This document shows, one piece after another, positions 1 through 13,100 of a DNA stretch of 64,000 nt; within the stretch, counting starts at the first letter, position 1; the number at the start of each line of letters is the position of its first letter. This DNA is from Thelephora terrestris (Eukaryota > Basidiomycota > Agaricomycetes > Thelephorales > Thelephoraceae): assembly GCA_015956445.1 (NCBI GenBank), contig WIUZ02000024.1, positions 519,526 to 583,525 of the forward strand. The letters run 5' to 3'. The translations under genes and the position numbers were made by a program. The notes under the pieces are model-generated. The model was not told where the DNA came from. It worked only from the letters and a program-made list of their open reading frames with translations, and did not search any database.

Positions 1-437
1 GCACTGACGAGCTCAGAGCTCCCAATGGAGGGAGGCTTACATGATAGCGTTCGATAGCTCAGCTCGGTCCGTGTCTAGAAAGACTTGGGTGCGCTCTTTG
101 GGTACTACCAGTGAGACAGAGACGGTATCGGTGCCACCCCTTAAATCGAGCTTGCTTGGCTACCTCAAATGTCATAGTGTAGTACATAGTCACCACGGTA
201 GATATCCCCGCCAAATGGAGCCAAGCGCAAAGTCCTTGGTGTGGTGAAACCTATTGAGCGTGAACGTCGATTTGGACATTTCAAGGAGCGCGGTGCACAT
301 GCGTAGAGCTCACATGCCACTGCTTTTTGTTGTGACCAATGAAATGGCGCAGTGGCACCCATACACAGTGAAGAATCTTCCGGAGTTGATCTGGTGGACG
401 TGGACCCTTAACACTTTTCATAACAGGGTTTGTATTA
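1..437. other. Left-edge stretch, no gene recognised
   Basis: Only short overlapping frames occur here, with no recognisable domain, RNA gene or repeat. It could be the end of a gene that starts outside the window. Confidence 0.3.
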
Positions 438-899
438 TTGTATAAGCATGTGTGGCATGCTCATACTAATACTATCAGCACGCTATTCTACTCCTTGAAA
501 GAGGAAGGATTCCTACAAGATCACGATCGCGCTTATCAGCACTTGGGCCACCCGACTATGTACACATCCTCCGCCACACTCGATTCCTCACAATCGCTCG
601 AGTCAAAAGTCAAGATGTCTAGTGCAACGGCAAGTTGTGGCTCAGAGGAATCATTTTACAATAGAATGCCAAGCGTCGAATTCAAACCGCCCACTCCTGA
701 TTGGGGATACCTTGCCCAGGTCAACGAGAAGTTTAAGAACGTTCTCGAGTGGGACGTAGAGCGAATTGTCGGCGAACCCGCTCACAGGGCGATGTTTCTA
801 TGTACCCCAGGTAAACTCCCGCTCCCTGCTGTCGATCTGTGCGAACTCGCGGCTGATCCCAGGTTGTCCCATATGACTTCCGCCTCTCAAAGTTTGTGA
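438..899 (+). CDS. Hypothetical protein, possibly spliced
   Basis: An open frame of about 150 codons. The middle part (from about residue 58, SVEFKPPTPDWGYLAQVNEK) has balanced, protein-like composition. The frame ends in a GTGAGT-type donor at about 896, so the real gene may continue after an acceptor near 945, though the continuation is short in every phase I tried. I do not recognise a family. The start is uncertain: ATGs at 438, 558 and 615 are all possible. It lies upstream of and in the same direction as the Raptor gene, with no visible link to it. Confidence 0.25.
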   Translation: MYKHVWHAHTNTISTLFYSLKEEGFLQDHDRAYQHLGHPTMYTSSATLDSSQSLESKVKMSSATASCGSEESFYNRMPSVEFKPPTPDWGYLAQVNEKFKNVLEWDVERIVGEPAHRAMFLCTPGKLPLPAVDLCELAADPRLSHMTSASQSL

Positions 900-1535
900 G
901 TATGTTCTCCGTGTGGTTTACACTTTCTTAATCGTGAGGCCTAGGGAAAGGGACGGAGAAGCTCCACGACTACGCTCGCAGGGGAGGTTCAAAGAAGGCC
1001 GCGATAAATGCCGCTGCTGAGGCGATTGCATTGAGTGGGCATTGCGTAGGTTTAATTCCATGATTATCTTGTTGGACTTGTATTCAAAATCTCCGATATC
1101 AGTGAGAGTCGGACTGCGAGAACCGTGGAGACTCTTCTTGGAGGACCGCTTCAACTCATCTATGTTCCTTTCTTCTTTTATAAATACCATTTGCGTTCTG
1201 AGCTCCTAGCTTTGTATGTATCTTGGCATCGGCCTGTGTTTGTAAGAAAGTTTTTCGTGGCGGTGTGCGTCAGGCTTTAGCTTCTACACGAAGGCTGCGG
1301 TGGGACACGGTGATCGAGTGAACTGTGGGCATTGCAAGTCGATCACTCTATCTTGGTCCTACCGAAGACGTGTTTATCCGGCTGAGATGTATCGCGGTTA
1401 CAGTGCTTCCAGCCGTGCTTCGGAGGGTACGCCATCCGAACTCCCTCATTCTTCCGCAGTTCACAAAATCATACAGAGACCGAACGAGCCCTCCAAGCTT
1501 CGCCGACTTCAGCGTCAAGATCCTCAATTTCTCCG
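900..1535. other. Upstream region of the Raptor gene
   Basis: No recognisable gene. It holds short frames on both strands and presumably the promoter and 5' leader of the TORC1 scaffold gene starting at 1536. I see no clear TATA box. Confidence 0.3.
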
Positions 1536-4500
1536 ATGAGGAATCCTGGTCACGACAATGACGAACATCCCAACGGGTCGATCGCGTCTCTCCCGGATCC
1601 CTCTCCGATTGTACCATACTGGTCTGCGAAGAGGCATCTCACGTGTGGAAACCCTGTTCCCTCCCCTCCATGGGCAGCTAAGACCCCTGCCTGGCGTGCC
1701 GCTCCGGGAAAACTCAAAACTTCATACGCCGCTCTCGTCCTATGTCTCAACATCGACGTCGATCCCCCAGACATCGTCAAGACAAATCCATGCGCAGTCC
1801 TCGAGTGTTGGGTGGATCCTCACACCATGCCGTCTCACAAAGCCCTCGAAGTCATCGGCCAAAACCTCCAGCACCAGTTTGAAGGTCTCAGTCCGAAGAT
1901 TACGTACAAGCCGATCCTAGATCCGTCCTACGATGACCTGCGCCGGTTTTGCATGACTCTTCGCAAGCAAGCCAAGGACGACACCGTACTATTTCATTAT
2001 AATGGACACGGTGTTCCGAAACCTACACCCAGCGGCGAACTTTGGTGTTTCAACAAGAATTACACGCAATATATCCCCGTCTCCATAGCCGAGGTTCAAA
2101 ACTGGCTCGGATCCCCTTGCGTTTATATTTGGGATTGTTCTGCTGCTGGTAACCTTCTCCAAAGCTTCGTAAATTTCGCGGAGCGTCGGGATACGGAGAT
2201 CAATCTGATGCACGGAGGATATCCTGAAGGAATGCAGCCCTTCATGGAATCCATCCAACTCGCTGCCTGCGCCGCGAACGAGCATCTGCCTTCGTCTCCG
2301 GAACTCCCAGCTGATATATTCACCTCGTGTCTCACGTCCCCCATCGACATCGCCCTCAGGTTCTTCATCATGAATCACCAGCTGCCCAATGATATTACCG
2401 CCGACATGGTTATGCAGGTTCCAGGAGACCTCAAGGACCGTCGTACCCCGCTCGGCGAATTGAACTGGATCTTCACCGCTATCACGGACACCATTGCTTG
2501 GACCACGTTCTCACGCGAGCTTTTTACCCGCCTCTACCGCTCCGATCTGCTCATCGCCTCTCTCTTCCGAAACTTCCTCCTCGCGGAACGCATAATGAAA
2601 AACTATCACTGCACGCCGCACACATATCCTTCACTTCCCCCCACCAACACGCATCCCTTGTGGGCCTCTTGGGATCTGGCCGTTGACGCTTGTCTGCGTC
2701 AGATCCCAGATATCCTGAAGAACACAGAAACAACACCCGTCTCAGGAACCCTTGCAAACCGAGCTCGCAGACAAGCTCAAATCGCCCGCCAGGAGAAAGG
2801 CACTCCTCCACTCCCCGCCCCCGGCCCTGGTCCAGAGAAGCCATACGCTTACGTCTTCAGCCGCTTCTTTGCGGATCAGCTGACCGCGTTTGAGGTGTGG
2901 ATATCGAGAGGAGGTTCCGCCTTGACAAAACCCGGACCACTTTCCTTACCGATCCAAACGAACGGAGACCAGGCCTTCGACTCTCCCGGGAACGGCGATA
3001 TCAGTGAATTGGATAAGCACAACGGCCACCACCTAGTCCCTCGCAAACCTCCGGATCAACTGCCGATTGTTTTGCAAGTTCTCCTTTCCCAGCCACATCG
3101 TCTCAGGGCATTAATCCTGCTCTCGCAGTTCGTCGACCTGGGCCCATGGGCAGTTCACCTAGCATTGGCGATAGGGATTTTCCCCTACATTTCTAAGCTT
3201 CTCCAAGCAGCAGGCGGAGATCTCAGGCCTGTACTGATCTTTATCTGGGCTAGAATCCTCGCGGTGGACTCCTCGTGTCAAGTGGACTTGTATACGAACC
3301 AAGGATACAAATACTTCGCGAATGTTCTTGCCACGCAGGAAGACCGGAAAGCCACGATGATTCCAAATGGATCGGAGCATAAAGCTATGTGCGCCTTCAT
3401 CCTCTCCGCTATCGCCCGGGATTTCCCTCACGGTCAAGACGCGTGTTGGAGAGAACGGGTGTTTGACTCGTGCTACGATCGATTGGACGAACCGGATTTC
3501 CTGCTAAGGCAATGGAGTTCACTGTGTATTGGGCAGATGTGGGATGGTAACGACGAGATCAGGGTCTACGGGGTGGACAAGGGGACCCAGGACAAATTGA
3601 TCGGACTCTTGTCGGACGAAAGTCCGGAGGTGAGAGCTGCTGCGCTCTTCTCGTTGGGTACATTCATGGGGGCGTCTGGATCTGCGGATAAAAGCAAGAT
3701 GGGAGGAGGAGGAAGTGGAACGATGTTTCACCTTGAAGAGAGGACACATTTCAGGATGGAGGTGGCTGTTGCGACGGGTGCGACGTTGGCGATCAAGGAG
3801 GATGCGAGCCCGCTTGTCAGGAAGGAACTCCTCGTCGTCATCAGCTGCCTTGTCAAGGAATGGAGGGGTTACTTTGTCGTTTGCGCTTGGATCTATTGGG
3901 AGGAAGACCGAAAGAGGAAGCTGGAAGGATTGAACCTGTTCAATTCCGATGACGACATCACCGCTCAGGCGGCGAACGAGTGGTTGGACACCTTTATAGA
4001 CGACGACAAGGAGAATTCCAGAGAGGAGAATCGAGTGGTGTTGTCTTCGTTCTTCACAATTTTCTCTGTCCTGTTGGAACTTTCGGTTGACCCGTACCAG
4101 GAGGTGGCAACAAATGCACAGACGATTGTGGATTACATTGTCGCTCTCCTTCTCGAATCACCATTCGCGAGGCTGGAAGGCTCGCAGTTTTTGAGCCAGT
4201 TGGACTCTCCCACCGCATCCAGGAACAGTCAACATCGATCCCGGATGCCTTCCCTCCAATCTTCCCCCGCTCTTACTCAATCCTCCTTTTCGACCTCCTC
4301 GCGACCTCTGCTTACCAGAAGCGATACCATGACCAATACAATCTCCTCTGGGGTAACAAACACCCTAAAACGCACTTCCTCATTCGCGAACGCTTTAAAG
4401 AATCTCGCTTTCTCACATTATGACGATGGCAGGGTCTCACCGAACCACGCGTTGTCTAACAAACCAGATGCACCCGACTATTCTCGTCCACCATCTCCGA

Positions 4501-6512
4501 ACCTCAATTTTGCACAATATACCTCACCGTATTCTCGTCCTACGACACCGGTAGGCAGGTCTTGGGATACCCCCCAGTCCCAGGGGAAACAACCGAAGGG
4601 GTCTGCGGACGAAAGGAAGCAGTCCATCGATTTCCAGCCCTCGGACGTGATGGAAGCCTTGATGGCGGAGGATATGGAAAGGTTGAAAGCGAGACGACGT
4701 GCCGGAGCCGCTTCGAGGCGTGGTCACCAAAGTTCTAGGCACCATAATTCAAGTCACCATCAACATAATGGCGGAGATGCGTTAGGCAGTCCGTCAGGGA
4801 GCACATTCTCGACCGATTCGAACGCCAGCGTGATCCTTGGGCTGGGGACGGGAGCGAGTATCCGGGATGTATTGCCGTTGAAGAGTAGGTGTTACGACTG
4901 GTGTTTGGAGTACTTCAAAGAACCACAGATGAGGGTACGAGTTTTCTCCATCCTCTTAGATGTCAAGGAGGCTGGTATTGATCCCCGGGAGTCCAGCAAG
5001 CGGAGAACGATGAACCTGGGAGTATACAATATAACTATCAAGTGTGGAGACAACAGAGGAACGAGAGAGTGCTTGCTGAGACGAGGTCACAGGCAGAACA
5101 CGCTGGTCGGTTTCATTTCTTACGATTCGGTGCACATTGTGATGACATGCTTTTTGTTCCAGACCTATATCCGTGGGATCGCACAGTTGCCACATTCCAG
5201 ACTTTCGGACATCCCCTATCCATGGCCTTCCATGCCTACGATCCTCATTTGGTCGTGGCGAACGAATCGGACGCAATTAGGTGCGTTCCTCCCCGTTGGT
5301 ATATGATGCAACTGAACGAAAGCTCCCAGTGTGTGGGACTGGACCCGCAAGAAGAGGCTAAACCTTTTCTACAATGGCAATCCCCGGGGGACGAGTATCA
5401 CATCCCTGCATATCATCAACCAGGAAGTTGGAGCCATGATCGTCTCCGCATCCGGTGAGCATTATAACTACCATCTGCGAGAGCTGTGCTTAAACCCTAC
5501 AGCCGAAGGAATTGTCCGTTTGTACCGCAACTACGACCCCGACCTCGGGAACGGCCCCGTACAGATGGTCAGCTCGTTCAGAGCGTTGAACGATGTTATT
5601 ATAATGAAACGCGGTACCGGGAGTGGGGTAGTGACAGATTGGAAACAACAGGGTGGGACGCTTCTCGTCAGTGGGGACTCCAGGTTCATTCGAGTGTGGG
5701 ATGCCCACACGGAGAACCAGATCTTAGTACGCTTCTTCGAGTTCAATCCTCTGCACAGCACTGATTTTGGTTTAGGACTTGGATACCAACTCCGATAGCC
5801 CAGTAACCGCAATCGCATCAGACCAGGGATCTTCGACAAAGTTCGTGGCCAGTTTCGCAGACGGCACGGTGAAGGTATTCGATCGACGGTTAGATGAGGA
5901 GGATGCCATTGTTCGCTCCTATGGGGAACACCGGTCGTGGGTGCAGAACGTTAGGTGGCACCCTCACCTTGGTGATCAATTCTTTTCAGGGAGGTGGGTC
6001 ATCCAGCATTCGTACCAAGGTACGCGCCTGATCTTTCTGCGTTTAAGCCTCGATGGAGAGGTAATGCTATGGGACCTGCGAGCCGGAGATCATGCGATAA
6101 AATCATGGGGTCTCGATAACGGACTCTCAGCTTTTGATGTGCACGAACAAGCGCGGGTATTCGTTTCGTAAGCCGTTTCAAAGCCTAGTGGCGGTGAGAT
6201 GACTTACCTTTTCGCATAGGACATCAGCCGTGTCACCTTCAAGCTGGAAGGCGCAGCGGGCTGTCGTGCATTCGTTCAACAGACCTGGTGAATTATCTAG
6301 GATGACCATCTCTACAGGGGTAACGTCACCGCCAAGGGATTATCCTTCCCCATCTATCCCCCGCCACGGATCCTTGGTTTTCCACCCGACAGAGATGCTA
6401 TACGGCGTGGGAGGTCCTGATGGCACCGGTGAGTTGGAACCATGTCGATTTCTTCTCCATCAACTTAATGGGTCCATTGTCAGTGCGTATCGTCGGATGC
6501 AAACTCCCCTGA
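1536..6512 (+). CDS. Raptor / Kog1 / Mip1 homologue, TORC1 subunit
   Basis: Raptor is the substrate-binding scaffold of TOR complex 1, which couples nutrient status to growth. The spliced model is 1536-4934, 4997-5105, 5163-5280, 5330-5454, 5503-5726, 5776-5993, 6048-6167, 6220-6428 and 6484-6512. Its length is an exact multiple of three (about 1516 aa), the usual size for the family. The Raptor N-terminal caspase-like domain lies at about residues 60-260 (VLFHYNGHGVP, CVYIWDCSAAG). HEAT-type repeats follow at about 500-850, then a low-complexity Ser-rich linker, and C-terminal WD40 repeats (VWDWTRKKR, FIRVWDAHT, VMLWDLRAGD) ending in the short last exon VRIVGCKLP. Nearly all the N-terminal three quarters is one 3.4 kb exon, while the WD40 part is cut by eight introns. 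The start at 1536 is the first ATG in frame before the conserved domain; an upstream exon is possible. Confidence 0.96.
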
Positions 6513-7052
6513 GGCCAATACCTCAGCGCTACCCTTACAGCCATGTCTTTTCGTCTCTTCTTTATGCACTGCTCCACTCTAGCTCATTTTACCACCTTTC
6601 CGTTGTAGTTACTATTTCACCCTTTGTTCTCGTATACCCTCTCCTTGATGCCTCCTGCTGTTTGTTACTTACGAGGTTTACATCAGGCTGCGGTCTCACA
6701 TCGTAATCCATAGAAGCATGCGTTTAGTGTATGTCAGAGTTTTTCGGGTGCGCCCATGCCGCACAGAATTGAGCGTTGAAACGTTGGGACCCGGTAGTCC
6801 CAATCTGGGACCTTGCTGAGCCCAAAGGACTGGAAGGAGTTGCCGTTGGTCACTTGCCCCGTAAAAAAGCGAGGCTGAGGCAAGCTGAGAATGGTCTCGA
6901 TACCAACAGCAGCCGTCCGTTGATCTTCATCAAATTGTTGTAAAGCACTGGAGCCGAAGCAAGCGTGGGAAATAGCTGTATAGTCATTACACCGATCAAC
7001 AATCACATCGCCAACAACCCGCGACCACCGTCAACGACGCCAAAGACTGACG
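6513..7052. other. Spacer between Raptor and eL28 genes
   Basis: It contains the Raptor 3' end and the eL28 promoter. A minus-strand frame at 6734-7006 has no recognisable domain and would start only about 46 bp from the eL28 ATG, so I do not call it a gene. Confidence 0.4.
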
Positions 7053-7977
7053 ATGTCCAGAGATCTAGAGTGGCTGCTCATTCGCGTACGCTGTCTCACG
7101 GGTCTCTGAAAGAATCATCCTCATAGTTTTCTAGAAATACAACTCCAACGTTGTGAAGCGACTCCCTGCGGGTCCCCTCTTCTCTAAGGAGGCTGTATGC
7201 AACCCCATCCTCCGCATGCTATGCGTACTCGGCTGTCGCTCATAGTTTTTCACAGGGCAATTTGCTTAACATCCACTCACACAAATACTCCGGCCTGGCT
7301 AACTCCAAGGTACCCCATCTTCCAAATACTTCGATTACCATTGGTCACTCACGATGGTGACGTTCGCAGACCATCACCATTCAGGAGGACAAGGGTGTCA
7401 TCCAGATCGTCACCAGAAAACCAAAAGCCTTGCCGCACGCTGTCAGCTCTGGCGTCGCTAAGTCGTCGCTCCGTAACCGGACAGGCCCAAGGCGGGCTCT
7501 CGGAGCTACCTCGAAACAATTCAAATCGGGATACAGACCAGACCTTCGTCGGGTGAGCTTTAGGTTCACTGTCATCTTCCTCTCTTCCATTTCATCGCTC
7601 GTGCCTGCGGATTCGCAGCATTGAGACGAACGCACCCTCTAGAGCCCGCTGGAATTCATCTTATTTTGAAAGTTGGGTGTGGACATGTGTGCCAGATCAA
7701 ACCAATCCCGCCAGGAGCCGATCAAACTCCTGCTGGGGCACCTCGTCATGTCGCTATCAGATATCGTATGATGCGACTCTTTCTGACTCTTTGACGATAA
7801 CATCTTTCCTATTTTTACCTCGTCACTTCCCGTACGAGCCTCGCACTAACGCTATTGCGACTTCCGTAGGCTGCCCTTGCCCGTACCTCCGCTTTACTGT
7901 CTTCACAAAAGGAGAAGAAGCCAAGGCCAGTGAAGAAACCACGGGGGAAGAAGGCCGTTGCTGTTGATTCCACCTAG
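7053..7977 (+). CDS. 60S ribosomal protein eL28
   Basis: A component of the large cytosolic ribosomal subunit. Five exons splice cleanly: 7053-7085, 7135-7194, 7256-7309, 7370-7552 and 7870-7977, about 145 aa. Family signatures are the start MSRDLEWLLIR, GNLLNIHSHKYSGLANSK, KALPHAVSSGV, SGYRPDLRR and a lysine-rich tail ending KKPRGKKAVAVDST. Three introns are 49-61 nt, but the last (7553-7869) is 317 nt, far longer than its neighbours. The gene is convergent with the Dus1 gene. Identification is firm because every exon junction restores a conserved block. Confidence 0.95.
7553..7869 (+). other. Unusually long intron 4 of the eL28 gene
   Basis: A 317-nt GT-AG intron (GTGAGC ... TTCCGTAG). It contains a CAGGAG/CTCCTG hairpin at about 7711-7731, an H-box-like AGATCA at about 7691 and a possible ACA near 7800. 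Ribosomal-protein introns commonly host snoRNAs, so a guide RNA is possible, but I cannot show a full H/ACA or C/D fold. Confidence 0.35.
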
Positions 7978-8325
7978 CTCACTGTTGTGACTTGTATGAT
8001 ATGCATTCATATGTTCTGGCATGAAAATAGCTCATACGACATTGATGACAAGTGTCGCACTCATATATAGTTAACTAAGCGGTGGCTCCCTTGGGGTGTG
8101 AGGCTATGAGAACTGTGTCGATTGGGTTCGCCATCAACTGTGGCGAGCTCTACGTACGGGTGGAGGGGATTAATGGTCGCCAATACGGCTGAGCCAACCA
8201 GTGAGGCAGGATTTTGGTGCCAAATGTGGGGTCCACTGTAACCAGTCCTTCCACCGGCACCCCTTCTGCTTCCCTCATGTCTCTCTGCAGTATGACGTTA
8301 GCGATAATCCATAGCTAAGACATCT
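7978..8325. other. Convergent 3' spacer (eL28 / Dus1)
   Basis: The two genes face each other here. I see no gene or repeat. The spacer presumably holds both 3' UTRs. Confidence 0.4.
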
Positions 8326-9737
8326 TCAACCACGTACATCCATACGTTTCTTCATTTCCTCCACAACCTCCAGGTACTCGTCTACAGGATCATCACCCTT
8401 GATTCTGCCAAGCCTATCTCTTAGATCAAGCTCACGAGCCAATCCAGGCCGCATCAGCTTGAACATGTGTCCTTTGATCGCGCTCGGTAAAGTTTTGGTT
8501 TTGAGCTCCTTGACGATTTGCAGATACTCGAGAGCAAGGTCAGCGTGGGGAAGGTGAAGTCCAGAATCATAAGCGGCAAGTCCTGGTCGGTTTGGAGCGA
8601 AAAGGGTAGGGTTATAAAGGTTCCCTTCAGCAGACATGACAGCGTCTGCGCCTGTGGCCTTGAGGCAGCGATCTATGTCCGAGTGGTAGAGAATATTCCC
8701 ATTGGCAAAGACAGGTACGGAGACAGCGTCCTTCACCGCTCTGATCTTATCCCAATCCGCGAGTCCCTGTGACCGCAGTTAGACCCGACGGCAGGTGAGG
8801 CACGAACCATACTCACCGTGTTGTGCCCCCGCTGTTCCCTCAAGCGACCATGACAGGTGAGGATTTGTGCCCCAGCTCGTTCGAGCATCTTTGCGTACTC
8901 AACTGTCTTCTCAACCGTCGGAAACACCCTGAATTTTGCTGTAACGGGGATGGTCAGGTTCTTGTGCAGCGTATTGACTATAATTTACGAGAAGCGGAAG
9001 GACAGGAATGAGATTAGAGATGATTCCGTGCGCGGAAGACAACCAAACTCGCTGATATCGTAAATCAAATCCCAGTCGTCCTGAAGAAACGCTCCGTATT
9101 TCCCCCTTTTGGCGATATCCTGGGGACATCCCAGGTTGATGTCAACGGCATCACAGTACGGCTCGAGAACCTTTGCAGAAGTAAGGATCTGTTGGGGATC
9201 GTTCCCGCAAAACTGGACGATCAAGGGTCTGTCCTCTTTGCTACCTTCCTCTCCGTTCAGAATTGAGAAGTTTATTTCTTGGAAGGTCTTCTTTGTACCG
9301 GACGCGAACATCTGGAACGTTTAGGAGCAGATAGAGGCGGGTGAGCGACTGCGAGAGGAGGGAGGGATGTGGTGAATATGCCTGACTTTGGCGTTTATCA
9401 TTGGTGTGTATGCGAGCTAGATAGGAGCAGACGGGCTGAAGTTCGTGAACCCACAATCCAACTTGAGGTGGACCAAGAAACGGGAACGTACATCTGCTCC
9501 ATACCTCCGGGACAGCTTCCTCCATGCCTGACCAGATGCGAGGCGATGCCGAGAGATTGACAAAGGTCCATGGAGAAACGCGCGACGAGGGAGGTCACTA
9601 ATGGCCGGATGAGGGCGGAGAGAAAGGGAACTCACCAATTCGCTCTGGTCGACCATGGGTGCAACTACATATTTCGGGCTCCCCAAGACCGTCCGGTAAA
9701 ATTCGTAGCTTTCTAGTTTCCGATTTGCGCTGGGCAT
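8326..9737 (-). CDS. dus1: tRNA-dihydrouridine synthase Dus1
   Basis: An FMN enzyme reducing uridine to dihydrouridine at D-loop positions 16/17 of tRNAs. Read right to left, the exons give [52 protein letters not shown], then the TIM-barrel core with [15 protein letters not shown] (Cys of NLGCPQ is the catalytic acid), [32 protein letters not shown] and [13 protein letters not shown]. The C-terminal helical part ends at 8326. Several short introns of about 50-100 nt interrupt it. The start at 9737 matches the usual short N-terminus; an in-frame ATG at 9872 is less likely. Confidence 0.93.
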
Positions 9738-10167
9738 GTTTAAATATCGTACAGCATCGAGCCGGAAATTGCGGCAGAGAGCGAGGGTCCGAATGGTGGG
9801 CGAATGTCCAAGTCCAAGAACGACAGAACTGTGTTCGACGCCGCTGGAAAATTCTTCCTCACGATCGCTCATCCTGACTCGGTCTTAACGGATTTCACGT
9901 AACGAATATTATGAGAGTTTATGCTATATACATACAAAGTATTGAGAGTAAACTACACGAGCACGAGGTGGCCAAAATAAGTCGGGGAAGCTCAGAAGAG
10001 GCACTGAAGGTCGGCCAAGAAACAAAAACAGGTGGTCGGTACATTAGAAGCTTGTTCGCAAGAGAAACGCATTCGGAGACCGAGTATGGGATCTTGTTCA
10101 ATTCCAATATCGGCAGGAGATTCGTCACAAGAAGAGCCACGGTTTCCAGAACATCCATGAAGAGACA
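9738..10167. other. Spacer, possible 3' end of the membrane-protein gene
   Basis: No recognised gene. Minus-strand frames here could be terminal exon(s) or the 3' UTR of the gene to the right; I could not fix its stop codon with confidence. Confidence 0.3.
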
Positions 10168-13100
10168 CTAGAAACAGAACGGGGACCAAGAAGGTTGGAG
10201 AAGCTTGAGAAAGACCAGAGGCAGACTGAGAATCGGGCTCCAGCACAGGAGGTCTGATCCAGGGAGATCACCCTTGAACGATGGGGTCGAAGTGAACAAG
10301 CGGGGCAAGCGGCGGTTTGCGAAAGGTGTTGCAGGGAGAGCGAACTGAGAAATGATTTGATGAATACCTGTTTTGAGGACTAGAGACCAGGCCAAGACCT
10401 TAGAGGCGAGATGAGGAGCTCGCGTAGGGGTGAGAGGATCGGCAGGAACGATTTCCAGGGCTCCCGTAGGTGGTGGAACCTGATGCTTCCAAACTGACAT
10501 TGCTACTTATCCGACCGGATTCGGGAAAGAACCTCTTCGAACGCCGGGATCGGAGAACCAGGGTGAGTATGGAATCTGGCCGGCGAAGGGGGAACACTTT
10601 GATCCATCAGTTTTGGCATGTCGGCTGCAAGGACAAGGCCGTCTAAAGAAGAGTTAGGAGGTAAATCGCCGATTTTTTTGGTATTTAAGGTGGGGGTACG
10701 AGAAGAGAAGCGGTGAACTGGAGATCGCACTGGGAGAGAAAAAGAGATTAAATTTAAGCCGAGGACAAGACGCGGACCATGTCAATGAGCTCACGGATAT
10801 CGTCCAGGAAGATCCCAATTCTGCCAAAGGACAAGGAAGTGTCGATCGGAGGGGTTGACGGGGGAGGAATGGAGTTATGGGGGGATGGGATTGACGTCGA
10901 GTCCACAGGAGCCAGATCTTCGGGAACCAAGCTGGATGGTGATGTGTCGATAACAGGAGGGGGAGCGGGCCGAGTGTCTTCGTCCTTGACCGCAACGGCC
11001 TTCGACGATCTCCGAATGGATAGACTGGCTGAGGAGAACTTAGTTAAGAGCGAAGAGAGGAAATTGGCTACAAATACTTACAAATGTCATCGAGGAAACT
11101 AGGGGCCTCTCCCAACGTCAAGTTGGCAGATGTTGCGGCCTCGGATAATCTTTCGGACTCGGAGCCTGAGTAGAACGACACCTCCTCTTGCTTACCGATG
11201 GCCTCCAGGATCAATTGAAGACCGACGTCAATTGATGGTAATGCTGGAACGACCAGTGTCTCCGGGGAAGGACTTGATTTCTTTGTGCGGGAACTGGCGA
11301 AAACGGAGTGAGGAGAAGGGGTGGGGTTTGAAGTCTTGTCCGCGTCGAAGGGGTTCCTTTCGTCGAAAAGCATCTCCATGCCCATTGGAAGAGCTGGTAT
11401 TGGTTCTGTCTCTTCTGAGACAGCGGAGCCCCGTTCGGATGAATAAGACGACCCGAGGGAGGACCTTGAGGCAGCGAGCTCCTCGACTGTTGAGGGCCAA
11501 CAGTTGGTGCAATCCAGTGCCGAGCAGAGTTCCCTTATCTTCACGAGCGTTGCTTTCTCGTCGTCTGTCAAAAGGCAGTTTAGCTACGCGCAATTAGGGG
11601 ATAAATTACCCGAAACCCACCCACGAGATCCCGCAAAGCCCGAATATTAGGCGACATTGCTAATGTCGAGGCGCGCTTGCTCGTGGCATCGGAGTACAGT
11701 CTCGAAGGGGCCGCATGACCTATATCAATTTGCCCGTATCAGAAAATGGTAATAACATGGGTAGTGGACACGAACCGCGCTCAGCTTGGAGGCGCAGGTA
11801 TGCGTCTCTGGCTTTGCGGGAATCGTCCTGGTCAAAAGCCCCTGTTCTCTTGCTTGAAACAGGGGTTGTGACGGGGGCGAATCCTGTAATGCGAGTCAGA
11901 GAATGTTAAGATGATCCACAAAGTCAGCGAACGCAGGCATACCTGTTGGGTTTGAGATGCGGTTTTTAGGGGGGTGGGAAGGAATGGGTTTCTGAATTGC
12001 CATAGGGTCCAGGGGGCATTCGGAGACCGGGTTGCAAGGAGCTGAGTCGGGGGCCCAGAACTAGCAAATGCGTGAGCTGGGAATCAATGTGAGTTGGAAA
12101 AGATCAAAGACCCACCGGATCATCCGTGACCATATGGGGCGCAAATCCCAAGCCTGAGATAAATTAGTGAAGGCCTCGTGGAGGATTGCGTCAGCATGTA
12201 ACAATTACCTTGGTGCGTTGGGGGGTTGAAGAATGGCGTCGATGGTGAGCTTATGGGGGAGGTATCGTCACTTCCTGAGCCGAGTACAGGGGCGGGAAGT
12301 GGGCCAGCCGGGATAGGAGAGTCGTCATCTGGCGTGAAAGGTTTGAAATGAGCGAAACATCAAAAAATAATGAGGAGTTCACTTACGAGCACTGGTCACG
12401 ACCCGCAACTGCGACTTGCGTTCCGTGCGAGTGGCAAAACGGGGGATAAACGGGGAGCCCCCGTAGCCGGAGTCGACGGTCGACGGTACAAAAGCGCCTG
12501 TAAACGCGTAAGTGCGGTGAAAATTCCAGCATGTTAAATCCCACTCACCGGCGAAAGCTTGCCGACGGAAGGATCCGGCGGCGCTGGGTTGTGATAGGGG
12601 GGTCCAATCAGTGTTAGGACCAACCTCTGTGGGGGACGGGGGGAAGGAAGAAGGGGAGGGGGGTTGGTATGCTGGGTGTTCCGATGGGGTTGAGACGATG
12701 GAAGTGGGCCGAACTGCATTATTAGCACATACCTGTTAACATGAGAAGAGGTGTCAGCTCCGAGCGATGTTCGATTAGATGGAGCCTCACTATGATGCAA
12801 ACACATCCCAGTACCAACGAGACCATCATCAGCCACAGGGCCCATAGGGAACCAGCGGCAACTAGGGGGAATTAAGTCAATCGTTTAAAAGGGGTGAGTT
12901 AAGTCGGATCACGCACCAGGGGGAATGGAAGCACCAGGGAGACTGGACGCATCAGGGGGACTGGAAGATTGAGCGGGGATCCCGGATGGGTCACAGGCGG
13001 GGAAAGTGAGAGTGATGGCGGCATTGCAGATCCCAGCAAAAATGATGATGCTGGGACCATGAACATGGGAGAGATCGGGGGCAAGAACGGGGGAAATCAA

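Noticed and set aside
6734-7006. 90-codon minus frame upstream of eL28
   Set aside because: It would leave only about 46 bp to the eL28 start and shows no recognisable feature.
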